A DNA stretch of 64,000 nucleotides, from assembly GCA_009693045.1 (NCBI GenBank), contig SHXZ01000008.1, positions 1 to 64,000 on the forward strand, written 5' to 3'. This document shows, one piece after another, positions 36,541-45,877 of the stretch (the first letter of the stretch is position 1; each line of letters begins with the position of its first letter). The notes under the pieces are model-generated. The model saw nothing but the letters and a program-made list of their open reading frames with translations. It had not been told where the DNA came from and did no database searches. The DNA is from Dehalococcoidia bacterium (GTDB lineage: Bacteria > Chloroflexota > Dehalococcoidia > Lucifugimonadales > SHYT01). Position numbers and translations under genes: made by a program.

Positions 36541-37785
36541 CTAGATCACCTTTTTCTGGAGCAAGTCTTTGATCTGCTGCGGGGTGAACCCGGCGACCTG
36601 GTTGTAGATCATGTCGTTGTCGTAGCCTACCGGGCCGGGACCGCGCCAGATCTTCCCCGGTGTCTCAGAGAACCTGGGTACCGGGCCAATGCCCTTCACG
36701 GTGCGCTGGAGCGAATAGTCGTACCATTCCTGGTGGACGCCGCGCGCCTGGTAGTGCGGGTCTTCGGCGATGTCCTGGGAGCTCATGACTTTGGAGCAGG
36801 CGACGCCCTTGGCGTTCAGCAGGGCGACCACCTCAAGAGCGATCTTGTCGCTGACCCAGGTGCGGAGCAGGTGGTCAAACTCCCTGCCCGGCGCGGAATC
36901 GGGGTCGCGGTGAGCGCGCTCCCACTTCTTGGCGTCCTCGCCAAACACCTCGCACACTTTCGCAAAGTCCGGCTCCGTGAGCGCGGAGATGGCCACCCAG
37001 CCGTCCAGGGCCTCGTAGGTGTCGTTGGGCTGCGTGGTGGTGGTCACGTCCCGGTTGCCCCTGCGCTTGAGGACCTTCTTCTCGCGGTGATAGATGGCAG
37101 CGACCGCGCCGCTGTGCCGCTGGATGACCTCAAACTGCGGGATGTCCAGCACCTGGCCCTCGCCGGTCTTCTGGGCGTGGATGTACGCCGCCAGGGTAGC
37201 GCTGATGGCGTGGAGCGCGGTGATGAAATCGCCGAACCACGGCGCCGTTCGGATGGGCGGGTGCGGCTCCGGCAGGCCGGTGAGGGACATGAGGCCGCCG
37301 TAGGCCTGGGCGATGGCGTCGTACGAGGGCCGGCCCATGTAGTCGGGGAGGCCCGACTGCCCGTAGCCGGATACGTGGGTGATCACAATCTTTGGATTGC
37401 GCTTGAGCACCGCCTCGTCGGTGATGCCCCACTTGCCGACGGTGCCCGGCTTGGAGCTCTCCATCCAGATGTCAAACTTTGGGATGAGCTTGTCCAGGAA
37501 GATGTCCCGACCGGCCGGCGTGCTGAGGTCCAGGCTGATGAAGAACTCGTTGTGGCGCTCGCCGGTCCAGTCGGCGCTCACGGGCTTGCCATCCGGCGTC
37601 TGGAACTTGTAGCCCGTGTACCGCCAGGGATCGCCCTCGCCTGGGCGCTCCAGGTTCACGACGAACGCGCCCTGCTCCGCGGCCAGGATGGGGGCGAACG
37701 GCTCGGCGATGTACACCCCGGACGATAGGATGCGGAGCTGCTGCAGGGAACCAAACGGCGGGGGCGCTGAGGACTGTTGAGTCAC
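36541..37785 (-). CDS. CaiB/BaiF CoA-transferase (family III), CaiB-like
   Basis: LRILSSGVYIAEPFAPILAAEQGAFVVNLERPGEGDPWR ... WMESSKPGTVGKWGITDEAVLKRNPKIVITHVSGYGQSG ... PGKIWRGPGPVGYDNDMIY. Confidence 0.92.
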   Translation of the reverse strand: MTQQSSAPPPFGSLQQLRILSSGVYIAEPFAPILAAEQGAFVVNLERPGEGDPWRYTGYKFQTPDGKPVSADWTGERHNEFFISLDLSTPAGRDIFLDKLIPKFDIWMESSKPGTVGKWGITDEAVLKRNPKIVITHVSGYGQSGLPDYMGRPSYDAIAQAYGGLMSLTGLPEPHPPIRTAPWFGDFITALHAISATLAAYIHAQKTGEGQVLDIPQFEVIQRHSGAVAAIYHREKKVLKRRGNRDVTTTTQPNDTYEALDGWVAISALTEPDFAKVCEVFGEDAKKWERAHRDPDSAPGREFDHLLRTWVSDKIALEVVALLNAKGVACSKVMSSQDIAEDPHYQARGVHQEWYDYSLQRTVKGIGPVPRFSETPGKIWRGPGPVGYDNDMIYNQVAGFTPQQIKDLLQKKVI

Positions 37786-37838
37786 TGGACGCTACCTCCT
37801 GACACGGCTCTTGTACTGCTTGAGCGCCACCAGTCAGG

Positions 37839-37984
37839 CGCTAGTGTAGTGTTTCTAACGCTTCGTTACGTTGGATCAGGAGCAACGTCTCATCCCCACC
37901 TTAATCCTCCCCCTCAACGGGGGAGGAGATTGCTCTCCTGCGCCACTTCAAAACTAACGGAACGTCAGAGGCACTACACTAGCG
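37839..37984. mobile_element. MITE-like element, ~146 bp, imperfect terminal inverted repeats, full copy
   Basis: Left end CGCTAGTGTAGTGTTTCTAACGCTT; right end reverse complement CGCTAGTGTAGTGCCTCTGACGTTC; second copy at 44419-44518. Confidence 0.8.
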
Positions 37985-37995
37985 TACCGGTGCGG

Positions 37996-39225
37996 CTAGA
38001 TTACTCCCTTGGATTTGAGGCCGTTGATCTTGGCGCGATCCAGGCCCGCCACTTTCGTTAGCACCGCATCGTTGTCGTGGCCGACGGCTACTGACCCTCT
38101 CCAGACCTTGCCGGGCGTCTTGGAGAACCACGGCACGGGGCGCACGCCCTTCACCTTGCCCACGAGGTCGTCGTTCCACTCCTCGTGGATCTTGCGCGCT
38201 TTGAAGTGGGGGTCCTCGGCGGCCTGCTGCGGGTCGTTCACCGGGCCGCAGGGAATGGTGTTTTCGTTGAGGATGCGAACGACGTCCGCGACGGTGCGTT
38301 CGCCGACCCACTTTCGCAGCGCGCCGTCAAATTCCTGGCCCTCAGGCGAGTTCGGATTGGAAAAGGCGCCGCTCCATTTCTCGTCGCTTGGGTCCAGCCC
38401 AACGATGCTCAGGCTGCGGCGGAAGATCGGCACGGAGATTGCGCCGATGAAGAGCCAGCCGTCTTTGGCCATGAAGGTATCGTACGGCTGGAACGCGCCG
38501 GCCTTGTTGCCGGCCCGCTCGCGGACGGCGCCATCCACGAAGAACATGGGCATGGTGCCCGAGGTGATCTTGTTGATGCACTCGTACTCGGCGATGTCAA
38601 GCACCTGGCCCTTGCCGGTCCTCTCGGCGTGGATGTAGGCGGCGAGCATGCTCCACAGGGCGAACAGGGCCACCATCTTCTCCCCACCGTGCGCGGGCGC
38701 GGACACCGGGGTCTGGTCGGCCTCGCCCGTGGTGTACATCAGCCCGCCGAACGCCTGCATGACCAGGTTGGAAAGCGAGCGCTGCGTGTAGTCCGGGTCG
38801 CCGTCCTGGCCGAAGGGGGAGACGTGCACGATGACGATCTTGGGGTTCTTGGCCTTGACGGCCTCGTCGGTAATTCCCATCGCCGGATAGGTCCCCGGCT
38901 TGGAGTTCTCCACCCAAATATCGCACTGGGGAATGAGGTTGTTCAGGAAGACGTCGCGGCCTTCGGGCTTGCGCAGGTCAAGGGTGATGTAGAACGCGTT
39001 ACGGCGGTCGTGGACCCAACTGACGTTCACGCCGTTCCATGTGTAGTCCTCGTGCCGCCAGGGATCGCCCTTTCCGGGAGGTTCCACCTGAATGACCTCG
39101 GCGCCAAAGTCGGCGGCTAAGTGAGCGGCGTAAGGCCCGGTGATGTGCGTGCCCGTTGACAGCACTCGCACACCCTTCAACGCCCCGAACGACTCCGGTA
39201 CGATGCTCGGCGCTCTGTTCGGCAT
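37996..39225 (-). CDS. CaiB/BaiF CoA-transferase (family III), CaiB-like
   Basis: VRVLSTGTHITGPYAAHLAADFGAEVIQVEPPGKGDPWRHEDYTWNGVNVSWVHDRRNAFYITLDLRKPEGRDVF ... WVENSKPGTYPAMGITDEAV. Confidence 0.92.
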   Translation of the reverse strand: MPNRAPSIVPESFGALKGVRVLSTGTHITGPYAAHLAADFGAEVIQVEPPGKGDPWRHEDYTWNGVNVSWVHDRRNAFYITLDLRKPEGRDVFLNNLIPQCDIWVENSKPGTYPAMGITDEAVKAKNPKIVIVHVSPFGQDGDPDYTQRSLSNLVMQAFGGLMYTTGEADQTPVSAPAHGGEKMVALFALWSMLAAYIHAERTGKGQVLDIAEYECINKITSGTMPMFFVDGAVRERAGNKAGAFQPYDTFMAKDGWLFIGAISVPIFRRSLSIVGLDPSDEKWSGAFSNPNSPEGQEFDGALRKWVGERTVADVVRILNENTIPCGPVNDPQQAAEDPHFKARKIHEEWNDDLVGKVKGVRPVPWFSKTPGKVWRGSVAVGHDNDAVLTKVAGLDRAKINGLKSKGVI

Positions 39226-39834
39226 GGTTCCTCCCACCAGCAAGGTTCAAGGCTCCCAAAGTTCGGAGTCATTATACCTAGAACGCTCAAAAAGGGTAGT
39301 GGGCGCGAGGCGTGCCTTGCCTTTTTACCGGCGCACTGTTGAACGTCTGCACAACCCGTTCGATTCGCGTTTGTTTGCGGCTTGGGGCGAATCGTCCGCG
39401 GCTGGCCCGCGATTTGATTGCGCGGAAGGGCGCATTTGTTCATGATGCCTCGGTAACCTGGTGGTGATGGCCTGGAAAGCCACCGCGAGCCCGTTTATTT
39501 ATTCGTAGGGGGCGGCGGGCCGGGCTGGGGTAGGGGCGGGGCATGCCTCACCTCTACGCACTGCCGCACCGGGACAGTGGTTACGCTTCCAGGCTAGGGC
39601 ACGCCGGGTGGAATGCGCAAGGGGAGGGTGGCAGGCAGGGTGGGGGATAGGGGCGGGTGTGCCTCGCCCCCTGTGGCGCACAGCCAAACGATTTGCCTCG
39701 GATGCGCACGCTCCCGTACACTAAGCGCATATGACCGTACGTCTTGCGACACGCTGCCCGTGGACAGTCCGGGCAGAGCAGACTGGCAGAACACCGTGAG
39801 CTCTGGGCAACCACCGGCTGGAATAAGCCGCGGG

Positions 39835-41097
39835 ATGCGGCGGAAGCCACGTCTCTACTACGGCTGGGTCATCGTCGGCGTCATTTTCTTGACGAGCCTG
39901 GCCGCCACCGTTCAGCTCAACCCCACCATCAGCGTGTTCGTTAAGCCCATCACGATGGAGTTCGGCTGGAGCCGCTCCGCTCTGGCGGGCGCCCTCACCA
40001 TCGGTACGATCCTGGGCGGGATACTCGCGGCTGCCGTCGGGCCGCTGGTAGACCGGTTCGGCGGACGGTGGGTGCTGTTTGGCGGGTTCCTAGTCCTTGG
40101 CGGTCTGCTGATCGCCTTCAGCTTCATCAATGCTCTGTGGCACTTCTACGCCATCGCCATCACCACGCGGATGCTCATTCAGGGCGTGATCGGCATCACC
40201 AACAACGTGGCGGTGGCTAAGTGGTTCGTGCGGCAACGCGGGCGGGCGGTGGGCCTTGCCAGCCTTGGGCAGCGAGTGGGCAACGGGGTGACGCCGTACT
40301 TTGCCCAGGCGTTCATCGGGGCGCACGGCTGGCGGACGGCCATCGTGGCGGTGGGGCTGTACGCGTGGGGGCTGTCGCTGGCGCCGGTGCTGCTGTGGCT
40401 GAGGAGGCAGCCGGAGGACATGGGGCTGCTGGCCGACGGCGCGCCGCCGGAGCGTGACGGGGCGCGAACGGCGAGCGCGGGGCCTCGGGTGGACGGGGCC
40501 GCCCAGCCGGAGGTATCGTTCACGCTGAGGGAGGCGCTGCGCGCGCCGGTTTTCTACGTCCTCTTGGTCTCGGCGGCGTTCAGCGTGTTTGCGGGGGCGG
40601 GCATCAACTTCAACATGCAGCCTCTGTTCACGGACCGGGGACTCAGCGCCTCGCAGGGCGCGCTGGTGATCGCCATCTGGTCGTTCACCGGCATACCGGC
40701 GTCGGTGATTGCGGGTCTCCTGGCGGAGCGGCTTGCTGGCCGGCACATGCTCGCGTTGATCTATCTGGGAGTCGCCGGCGGCATCGTGCTTCTAACGCAG
40801 GTCAATTCCATGAACAGCGCGCTGCTGTTTGCGTTGGTGCACGGGTCGTTCTTTGGCGGGATGCTGCTGCTGCAGAACCTGATCTACGCCGACTACTTTG
40901 GGCGGAGGTCGCTGGGGTCTATTCGTGGCTTCACGACGCCCTTCCAGATGGCGGCGAACGCCGTAGGCCCCCTGGCGGGCGCGCTGGTGTACGACCTGAC
41001 GGGCGGGTACACGCCCATCCTGGTGGTGTTTACGGCGCTGATGGCGGTGTCCGCGCTGGCGATGGTGGTGGCGAAGCCGCCTGTCAGGGCGGCGTAA
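39835..41097 (+). CDS. MFS transporter
   Basis: YYGWVIVGVIFLTSLAATVQLNPTISVFVKPITMEFGWSRSALAGALTIGTILGGILAAAVGPLVDRFGGRWV; ~12 TM helices. Confidence 0.9.
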   Translation: MRRKPRLYYGWVIVGVIFLTSLAATVQLNPTISVFVKPITMEFGWSRSALAGALTIGTILGGILAAAVGPLVDRFGGRWVLFGGFLVLGGLLIAFSFINALWHFYAIAITTRMLIQGVIGITNNVAVAKWFVRQRGRAVGLASLGQRVGNGVTPYFAQAFIGAHGWRTAIVAVGLYAWGLSLAPVLLWLRRQPEDMGLLADGAPPERDGARTASAGPRVDGAAQPEVSFTLREALRAPVFYVLLVSAAFSVFAGAGINFNMQPLFTDRGLSASQGALVIAIWSFTGIPASVIAGLLAERLAGRHMLALIYLGVAGGIVLLTQVNSMNSALLFALVHGSFFGGMLLLQNLIYADYFGRRSLGSIRGFTTPFQMAANAVGPLAGALVYDLTGGYTPILVVFTALMAVSALAMVVAKPPVRAA

Positions 41098-41110
41098 GGT
41101 GGCATAGAGG

Positions 41111-41134
41111 GTAGGGGCGCAGCATGCTGCGCCC
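41111..41134. repeat. Degenerate member of the GTAGGGGC hairpin family
   Basis: GTAGGGGCGCAGCATGCTGCGCCC; the inner 20 bp are a perfect palindrome. Confidence 0.6.
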
Positions 41135-41347
41135 GGTCGTCGACTCACCAACCCCTCTCCACTTTATGTGGAGAGGGGAATTGAGTAACCAGTGAGACGG
41201 TATCCACCAGGTACGGCATCCTTGCCAAAAAAGTGTCGTGAAATGAGCAATGGGAGAGGAGGAAGCTCTTGACCCTCTCCCGTTGGGCCTGTCCTTGACC
41301 CTGAGCGCAGCGAAGGAGAAGGAAGAGGGTTAGAGCCTGCCCCGAGC

Positions 41348-41525
41348 TTACCGAGGAGGTGAGGGTCGGGGCGCGAAGACCTGGATGCGGTTGTTACCCT
41401 GATCCGCCACGTACACGTCTCCCCTGGCGTCCACCGCCAAGCCCCTGGGACCCTCGCTGCCCCACTTGGCCAGGAACTGGCCTGTGGCGCTGAACTTCTG
41501 GATGCGGTTGTTCTCCTCGTCTACC
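41348..41525 (-). pseudogene. C-terminal fragment of an NHL-repeat protein
   Basis: VDEENNRIQKFSATGQFLAKWGSEGPRGLAVDARGDVYVADQGNNRIQVFAPRPSPPR*; no upstream NHL repeats remain. Confidence 0.7.
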
Positions 41526-43179
41526 ACTGATCCTTGAACGGGAGCCTCTCAACTCCACCGCGAAGAGCCAGTTCAATCGCCCGTTCCGGCGTCATCGTCT
41601 TATCCGTATAAATCGCCTGAAGATATGGTTCCAAAAGCGTCCCGATGTCAGTGCCAAGCGCGACAGCAAGCCTCCCAAGCAGTTCAGCACCCACAAGCCC
41701 TTGAATGGCGTTTATCGCCTTTTCCTTGTTCGCCGCCACCGCCTGCAACGCTACTTTCTGCCCCGCCGCCGTCGCGCCCGCCGACGCCGACGTCGCGGCC
41801 CCTCCGCCCCCACGAGTCACCCGATCCGCGATCTCAAAGTCTATCGCCCTTCGCTCGCCTTCGGGTATCTGCGCTTTGAGCGCGCCCAGCGCGACCTGCA
41901 CCGCCTCAGCCATCCCCAACCCCTTACCCACCTCGATCGTCCCATTTGCCTCTACAATGAGTTTGTTCAGGTCAATGTTGTTCGCATCGGCGTATTTCTT
42001 CAACAAGTCAAAGTTCGGAATCTTCGCCGCGTTAATAAGCAACTTCTGTGCCAGCACCTTGTCCAACGCCCGCAAATTAACTGCATCGCTCTTCACAGAA
42101 TCGCCATAAAAGTCAAGCACCGCCTGTTTAGCCCACAAAGCAATCGTTTCAGGGGTAATGTCAGCAACCCCAGCGCCAGAGACGAAATTATAGCCTGTTA
42201 GCCCGTTGTCAGCCGATGGAAGAGGCGTCAGTCGAGTCAATTTGGCGTTGACAATCTGGAATATCTTCGCCAGGTCTTCGGGAGAACTCTTCCCCACCTT
42301 TTCGCTCTGCGCCCACAAGGGATCAACCCTCCGCATCTCGGCAATAGCGCTCTTAATCGCATCCCCCACTCCTTCCGAGCCAGATGCGAGTTCTGTTAGC
42401 TGGGTACGCATGAAGAACGATACCGCGCTGTCTACCCCCCCCTCGAAGAAAAAGGGCCGATTTCTCAAAAGGGCCTTGAGTTGGGCTGTATAGTCCACGC
42501 TCTGCTTCAACATCCGCAGGCGTGTCGCGTCATTGGTCACGTTCTCCGCAATCCAGTAATTCGCCGCAGCTTGTATGGCGCTGTTCACATGACCATCAAA
42601 CATCGCAGGTTTCATCCGCCCCGTGCGGAGCAAAAAGGCTGCGATACGCGGCTCAAGAATGTCGCCTTTCTCTAGTTTACCCGCAGCAAAGGCGGCCATG
42701 TCGTCCTTCTCGTCCCCAGTCATTGGCCTGCCGAACATACTACGGAACGACGTTTGGTCTTGCGTGGCTTGCTGCGATGGAGTCTCTACCTTATCAGCGT
42801 GAAGAGCCAATTGGTACGCTTGATCGTCGACCCTGTACACGTTCCCCTGGGCGTCCACCGCAGCTTTGGCGTCGGCGGCGGCCTTGGCGTCGGCTGCGGC
42901 CTTGGCAGATGAGGCTGAAGCCGCGACCGGAGCGGGTGGGGCAGAGGGAGGGCTAGTTATTGGAGGAGTGCTACGAGAAGCAACAGGAGCTGGCGCGCTT
43001 GACCCTTGCTCAGTTTTGGTTCCGACCGTGAAGACCACGATCACCACAGCGACAAGAGCGCCAATAGCAGCCAGAGCCACCAGCACTATGGGCCAGTTCA
43101 CTATCTGGTGTTGGACAACGATAGAAGACGGGTTATCCCCCGCTTGGGTAACCTTTGGCTCCCGTCTATTTTGGTCCAT
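41521..43179 (-). CDS. Uncharacterised membrane-anchored protein (552 aa)
   Basis: N-terminal TM (VNWPIVLVALAAIGALVAVVIVVFTVG), Pro/Ser/Ala-rich linker with (KAAADA)n, then a helical region with no family recognised. Confidence 0.7.
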   Translation of the reverse strand: MDQNRREPKVTQAGDNPSSIVVQHQIVNWPIVLVALAAIGALVAVVIVVFTVGTKTEQGSSAPAPVASRSTPPITSPPSAPPAPVAASASSAKAAADAKAAADAKAAVDAQGNVYRVDDQAYQLALHADKVETPSQQATQDQTSFRSMFGRPMTGDEKDDMAAFAAGKLEKGDILEPRIAAFLLRTGRMKPAMFDGHVNSAIQAAANYWIAENVTNDATRLRMLKQSVDYTAQLKALLRNRPFFFEGGVDSAVSFFMRTQLTELASGSEGVGDAIKSAIAEMRRVDPLWAQSEKVGKSSPEDLAKIFQIVNAKLTRLTPLPSADNGLTGYNFVSGAGVADITPETIALWAKQAVLDFYGDSVKSDAVNLRALDKVLAQKLLINAAKIPNFDLLKKYADANNIDLNKLIVEANGTIEVGKGLGMAEAVQVALGALKAQIPEGERRAIDFEIADRVTRGGGGAATSASAGATAAGQKVALQAVAANKEKAINAIQGLVGAELLGRLAVALGTDIGTLLEPYLQAIYTDKTMTPERAIELALRGGVERLPFKDQW

Positions 43180-43276
43180 CGTAGCACTCGCTGCCGTGGT
43201 GCAAGAATACGGGCCTGTCTCGCTCTGGATTAATCATGATTATTGACCTTTGTGCTTTGTCTTACAACCTGGTGCG

Positions 43277-44353
43277 CTACGCAGTTAGCAGCGCCTCGCA
43301 AAACCGCGCGGCGTCCATCAGGTCGGGGATGGAGACTGACTCGCGGACGGTGTGCATGCCCGTCGTCGCGACGCCGACGACCACGCTCCGAACGCCGTGC
43401 AACGCGAAGACGTTAGCGTCGGTGCCGCCGCCGGAGGGGGCGAGCGTGGCCTCTTTGCCCATCCCCTTCATCACGCTCACCACGCGAGCCACCAGCGGGT
43501 CGTCCGGCCTCAGGTTGTAGCCCTGGAACCCCGGCCTGAGAACCTCCTGGATGCGCGCCTCGGGGTACCGCTGGCGAATCGCGGAGACGGCGTCCAGGAC
43601 CTGGCGGCGGACGCGCTCCGACGTTTGCGGGTTGCGGCTGCGGAACTCGCCGGTGACCTCGGCGTGCTCCGGCACGGCGTTCCGGACGCTGCCGCCCGTG
43701 ATCGTCCCGATGTTGAAGGTCGTTTCGGGGTCCAGGCGGCCCTGGGGCAGGCTGGCGACCAGCTCGGCGGCGATGCGGATGGCGGAAATCCCCTTCTCCG
43801 GCTCCACGCCGGCGTGGGCGGCGCGGCCGGTGATCGTGAAGTCCACGTAGACGTAGGTTGGGCTGCCGGTGGTGACCTTGGTGACCGCGCCCTCGCCGTC
43901 AAACACAACCGCCTCTTTGGCGCGCACAAGCGAGAAGTCCAGGTTCTGCGAGCCGACGAGGCCGGTCTCCTCCTGCCGCGTGAGCACCACCTGGACCGGG
44001 CGCCTGCGCGCGCCGCGCTCTTTCAGCGACGTCAACGCCTCCAGAATCGCCGTGATGCCTGCCTTGCAGTCGCCGCCGACGATGGTTGAGCCGTCCGAGG
44101 CGATCCGGTCGCCGTCCACCAGGGGGTTGATGCCGCGGCCCGGCTCCACGGTGTCCATGTGGGCCGACAGCATGAGCGGCGCTTCGCCCGGCTCCGAGGC
44201 GATGACGTTGCCGTGCTTGTCGCGGGCGACGCTGAGGCCGAGCGCCTCAAGGCGTCGCTGGAGCTCGCGCGCGACCTGCTCTTCCTCGCCGGTGGGGCTG
44301 TCAATTCTTGCCAGGTCGCAGAAGGTCTTCACCAGGCGCTCGCGGTTGGCCAT
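43277..44353 (-). CDS. M20/M42 family metallopeptidase, peptidase T-like
   Basis: LMLSAHMDTVEPGRGINPLVDGDRIASDGSTIVGGDCKAGITAILEAL ... VLTRQEETGLVGSQNLDFS ... GGGTDANVFALHGVRSVVVG. Confidence 0.9.
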   Translation of the reverse strand: MANRERLVKTFCDLARIDSPTGEEEQVARELQRRLEALGLSVARDKHGNVIASEPGEAPLMLSAHMDTVEPGRGINPLVDGDRIASDGSTIVGGDCKAGITAILEALTSLKERGARRRPVQVVLTRQEETGLVGSQNLDFSLVRAKEAVVFDGEGAVTKVTTGSPTYVYVDFTITGRAAHAGVEPEKGISAIRIAAELVASLPQGRLDPETTFNIGTITGGSVRNAVPEHAEVTGEFRSRNPQTSERVRRQVLDAVSAIRQRYPEARIQEVLRPGFQGYNLRPDDPLVARVVSVMKGMGKEATLAPSGGGTDANVFALHGVRSVVVGVATTGMHTVRESVSIPDLMDAARFCEALLTA

Positions 44354-44418
44354 CTTCGCCTCCTACGGGGACGCTGCGGGCTTGACGCCGCACCAGCATA
44401 GTAGACGGCGTGAGGGAA

Positions 44419-44518
44419 CGCTAGTGTAGTGTTTCTAACGCTTCGTTACGTTGGATTAGAAGCAATGTCTCACCCCCACCTTAATCCTCCTCCTCAACGG
44501 GGGAGGAGATTGCGCCAC
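44419..44518. mobile_element. Second, 3'-truncated copy of the 37839-37984 MITE-like element
   Basis: CGCTAGTGTAGTGTTTCTAACGCTTCGTTACGTTGGATTAGAAGCAATGTCTCACCCCCACCTTAATCCTCCTCCTCAACGGGGGAGGAGATTGCGCCAC aligns with five transitions and one 8-bp deletion. Confidence 0.82.
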
Positions 44519-44588
44519 GGCGGTACGGCGAGGCGAATACCGGGCAGCGTGGTATCATGGCGGTGCAATTTTGCCAGCGAGGGTTTTC

Positions 44589-45095
44589 ATGCCGCCTCGA
44601 GAGGTTGACTTCGGCCACGCGCACGGGATCAAAGCGGACGCCGTCGGCGCGCCAGGGCAGAGGCGTTTCCGCGTGCTGATTGAGGCCGAAGGCGGCAAGG
44701 CGTGCGCGTGGCTGGAAAAGCCGCAGCTGATGCAGCTCGCGCTTGGGATTCAGGAGCTGCTTTCCACGCAAAGCCCGCCGCAGAGCCCCGGGGTGCGCAG
44801 GCGCTCCGCCGGAACGCCGGGCGGCGGGCACAACCTGGAGTTCCAGGTTGGAACGCTCACGCTGGGGTACGAGCGCGACGCGGACCTGGTGGTGCTGGAG
44901 TTCGGCGGAGAAGACGCCGAGCAGGACGGCGGCGCCGGGTTTCGCGTTCTGCTGGACCGGCGCCGGAGTAACGCCTTCGCGGAGCAGGCACTGGCTGTGT
45001 GCGCGGCGGGGCGGCCGCTGTGCCCGCTTTGCCAAGGCCCGGTGGGGCCTGGCCCGCACGTGTGTCCGCGCACTAACGGACACGTTGTGGTCTAG
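44589..45095 (+). CDS. DUF3090 family protein
   Basis: DFGHAHGIKADAVGAPGQRRFRVLIEAEGGKACAWLEKPQLMQLALGIQELL; ends with Zn-ribbon-like LCPLCQGPVGPGPHVCPRTNGH. Confidence 0.85.
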   Translation: MPPREVDFGHAHGIKADAVGAPGQRRFRVLIEAEGGKACAWLEKPQLMQLALGIQELLSTQSPPQSPGVRRRSAGTPGGGHNLEFQVGTLTLGYERDADLVVLEFGGEDAEQDGGAGFRVLLDRRRSNAFAEQALAVCAAGRPLCPLCQGPVGPGPHVCPRTNGHVVV

Positions 45096-45173
45096 CGGAA
45101 CTTCGCGCGGCCGCCGCCCGCAATGCCGAGCGTTAGAACGTCCGCAACTTCCCTGCTCGTCAGGAAAGCGCGT

Positions 45174-45677
45174 TTATTCGTCGCGCTCGAGAGTCCAGCG
45201 CTTCCAGACCAGGACCAACGCTCCAAGCATGCCGACGGCTGCGCCAAGGGGCAGGGTGAGCTGGTAGTAGGTGGCGAAGAAAGCCGCCTGGGACGTGGCG
45301 ACGGGGATGGAGGCTGCGGCAGCACCAATGAGCGCGCCAGCCATGCCGCCAACGAGCATTTCAATGCTGCGGACGAGGCCCGTCATGTGCCGCTCGGAGC
45401 GGCGTCCCCAGCCGTCCCACGTCCAGGGCTGTGGCTCCGGGGCCTGGGCTGGCTGGGAGCGAGGCCGCTCGGAGCGCTCGCGCTGGTCGTGATGGCGCTC
45501 GGAGCGATTGGGAGCGGTGACGCCCCGGTACCATGACGTGTATGCCGAAGTCGGGCCGCCCGGCATGGTGGTGCGGCGCCGGAAGTTGAGGCGGCTCTCC
45601 AGCAGAGGCTCGGTGGCTTCAACCGTGGTGGTGGTCTCCGGGAGTCCGGGGTATTGAGCGAACGGGTCGCGAAGCAT
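45174..45677 (-). CDS. Hypothetical membrane protein
   Basis: Arg-rich N-terminal region followed by two hydrophobic helices (MLVGGMAGALIGAAAASIPVA; LTLPLGAAVGMLGALVLVW). Confidence 0.55.
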   Translation of the reverse strand: MLRDPFAQYPGLPETTTTVEATEPLLESRLNFRRRTTMPGGPTSAYTSWYRGVTAPNRSERHHDQRERSERPRSQPAQAPEPQPWTWDGWGRRSERHMTGLVRSIEMLVGGMAGALIGAAAASIPVATSQAAFFATYYQLTLPLGAAVGMLGALVLVWKRWTLERDE

Positions 45678-45877
45678 GGGCGCCTCCTATCTACATTGCC
45701 TCGCTGCGGCTGGGCCACCGAGTGCGAATGGCCGGCGGCGGAGAGGCAGGAATGAACAAGTATAAGAATAGTTTTAGACAAAAAGCAATAGTTTTTCTAA
45801 CGTTCCGGACTGAATTTCGCACTGAGCTCGCTTGATTCCCGAAGTTCGGAGGTGGCGAAGATGAGACAGGCTCTGTA

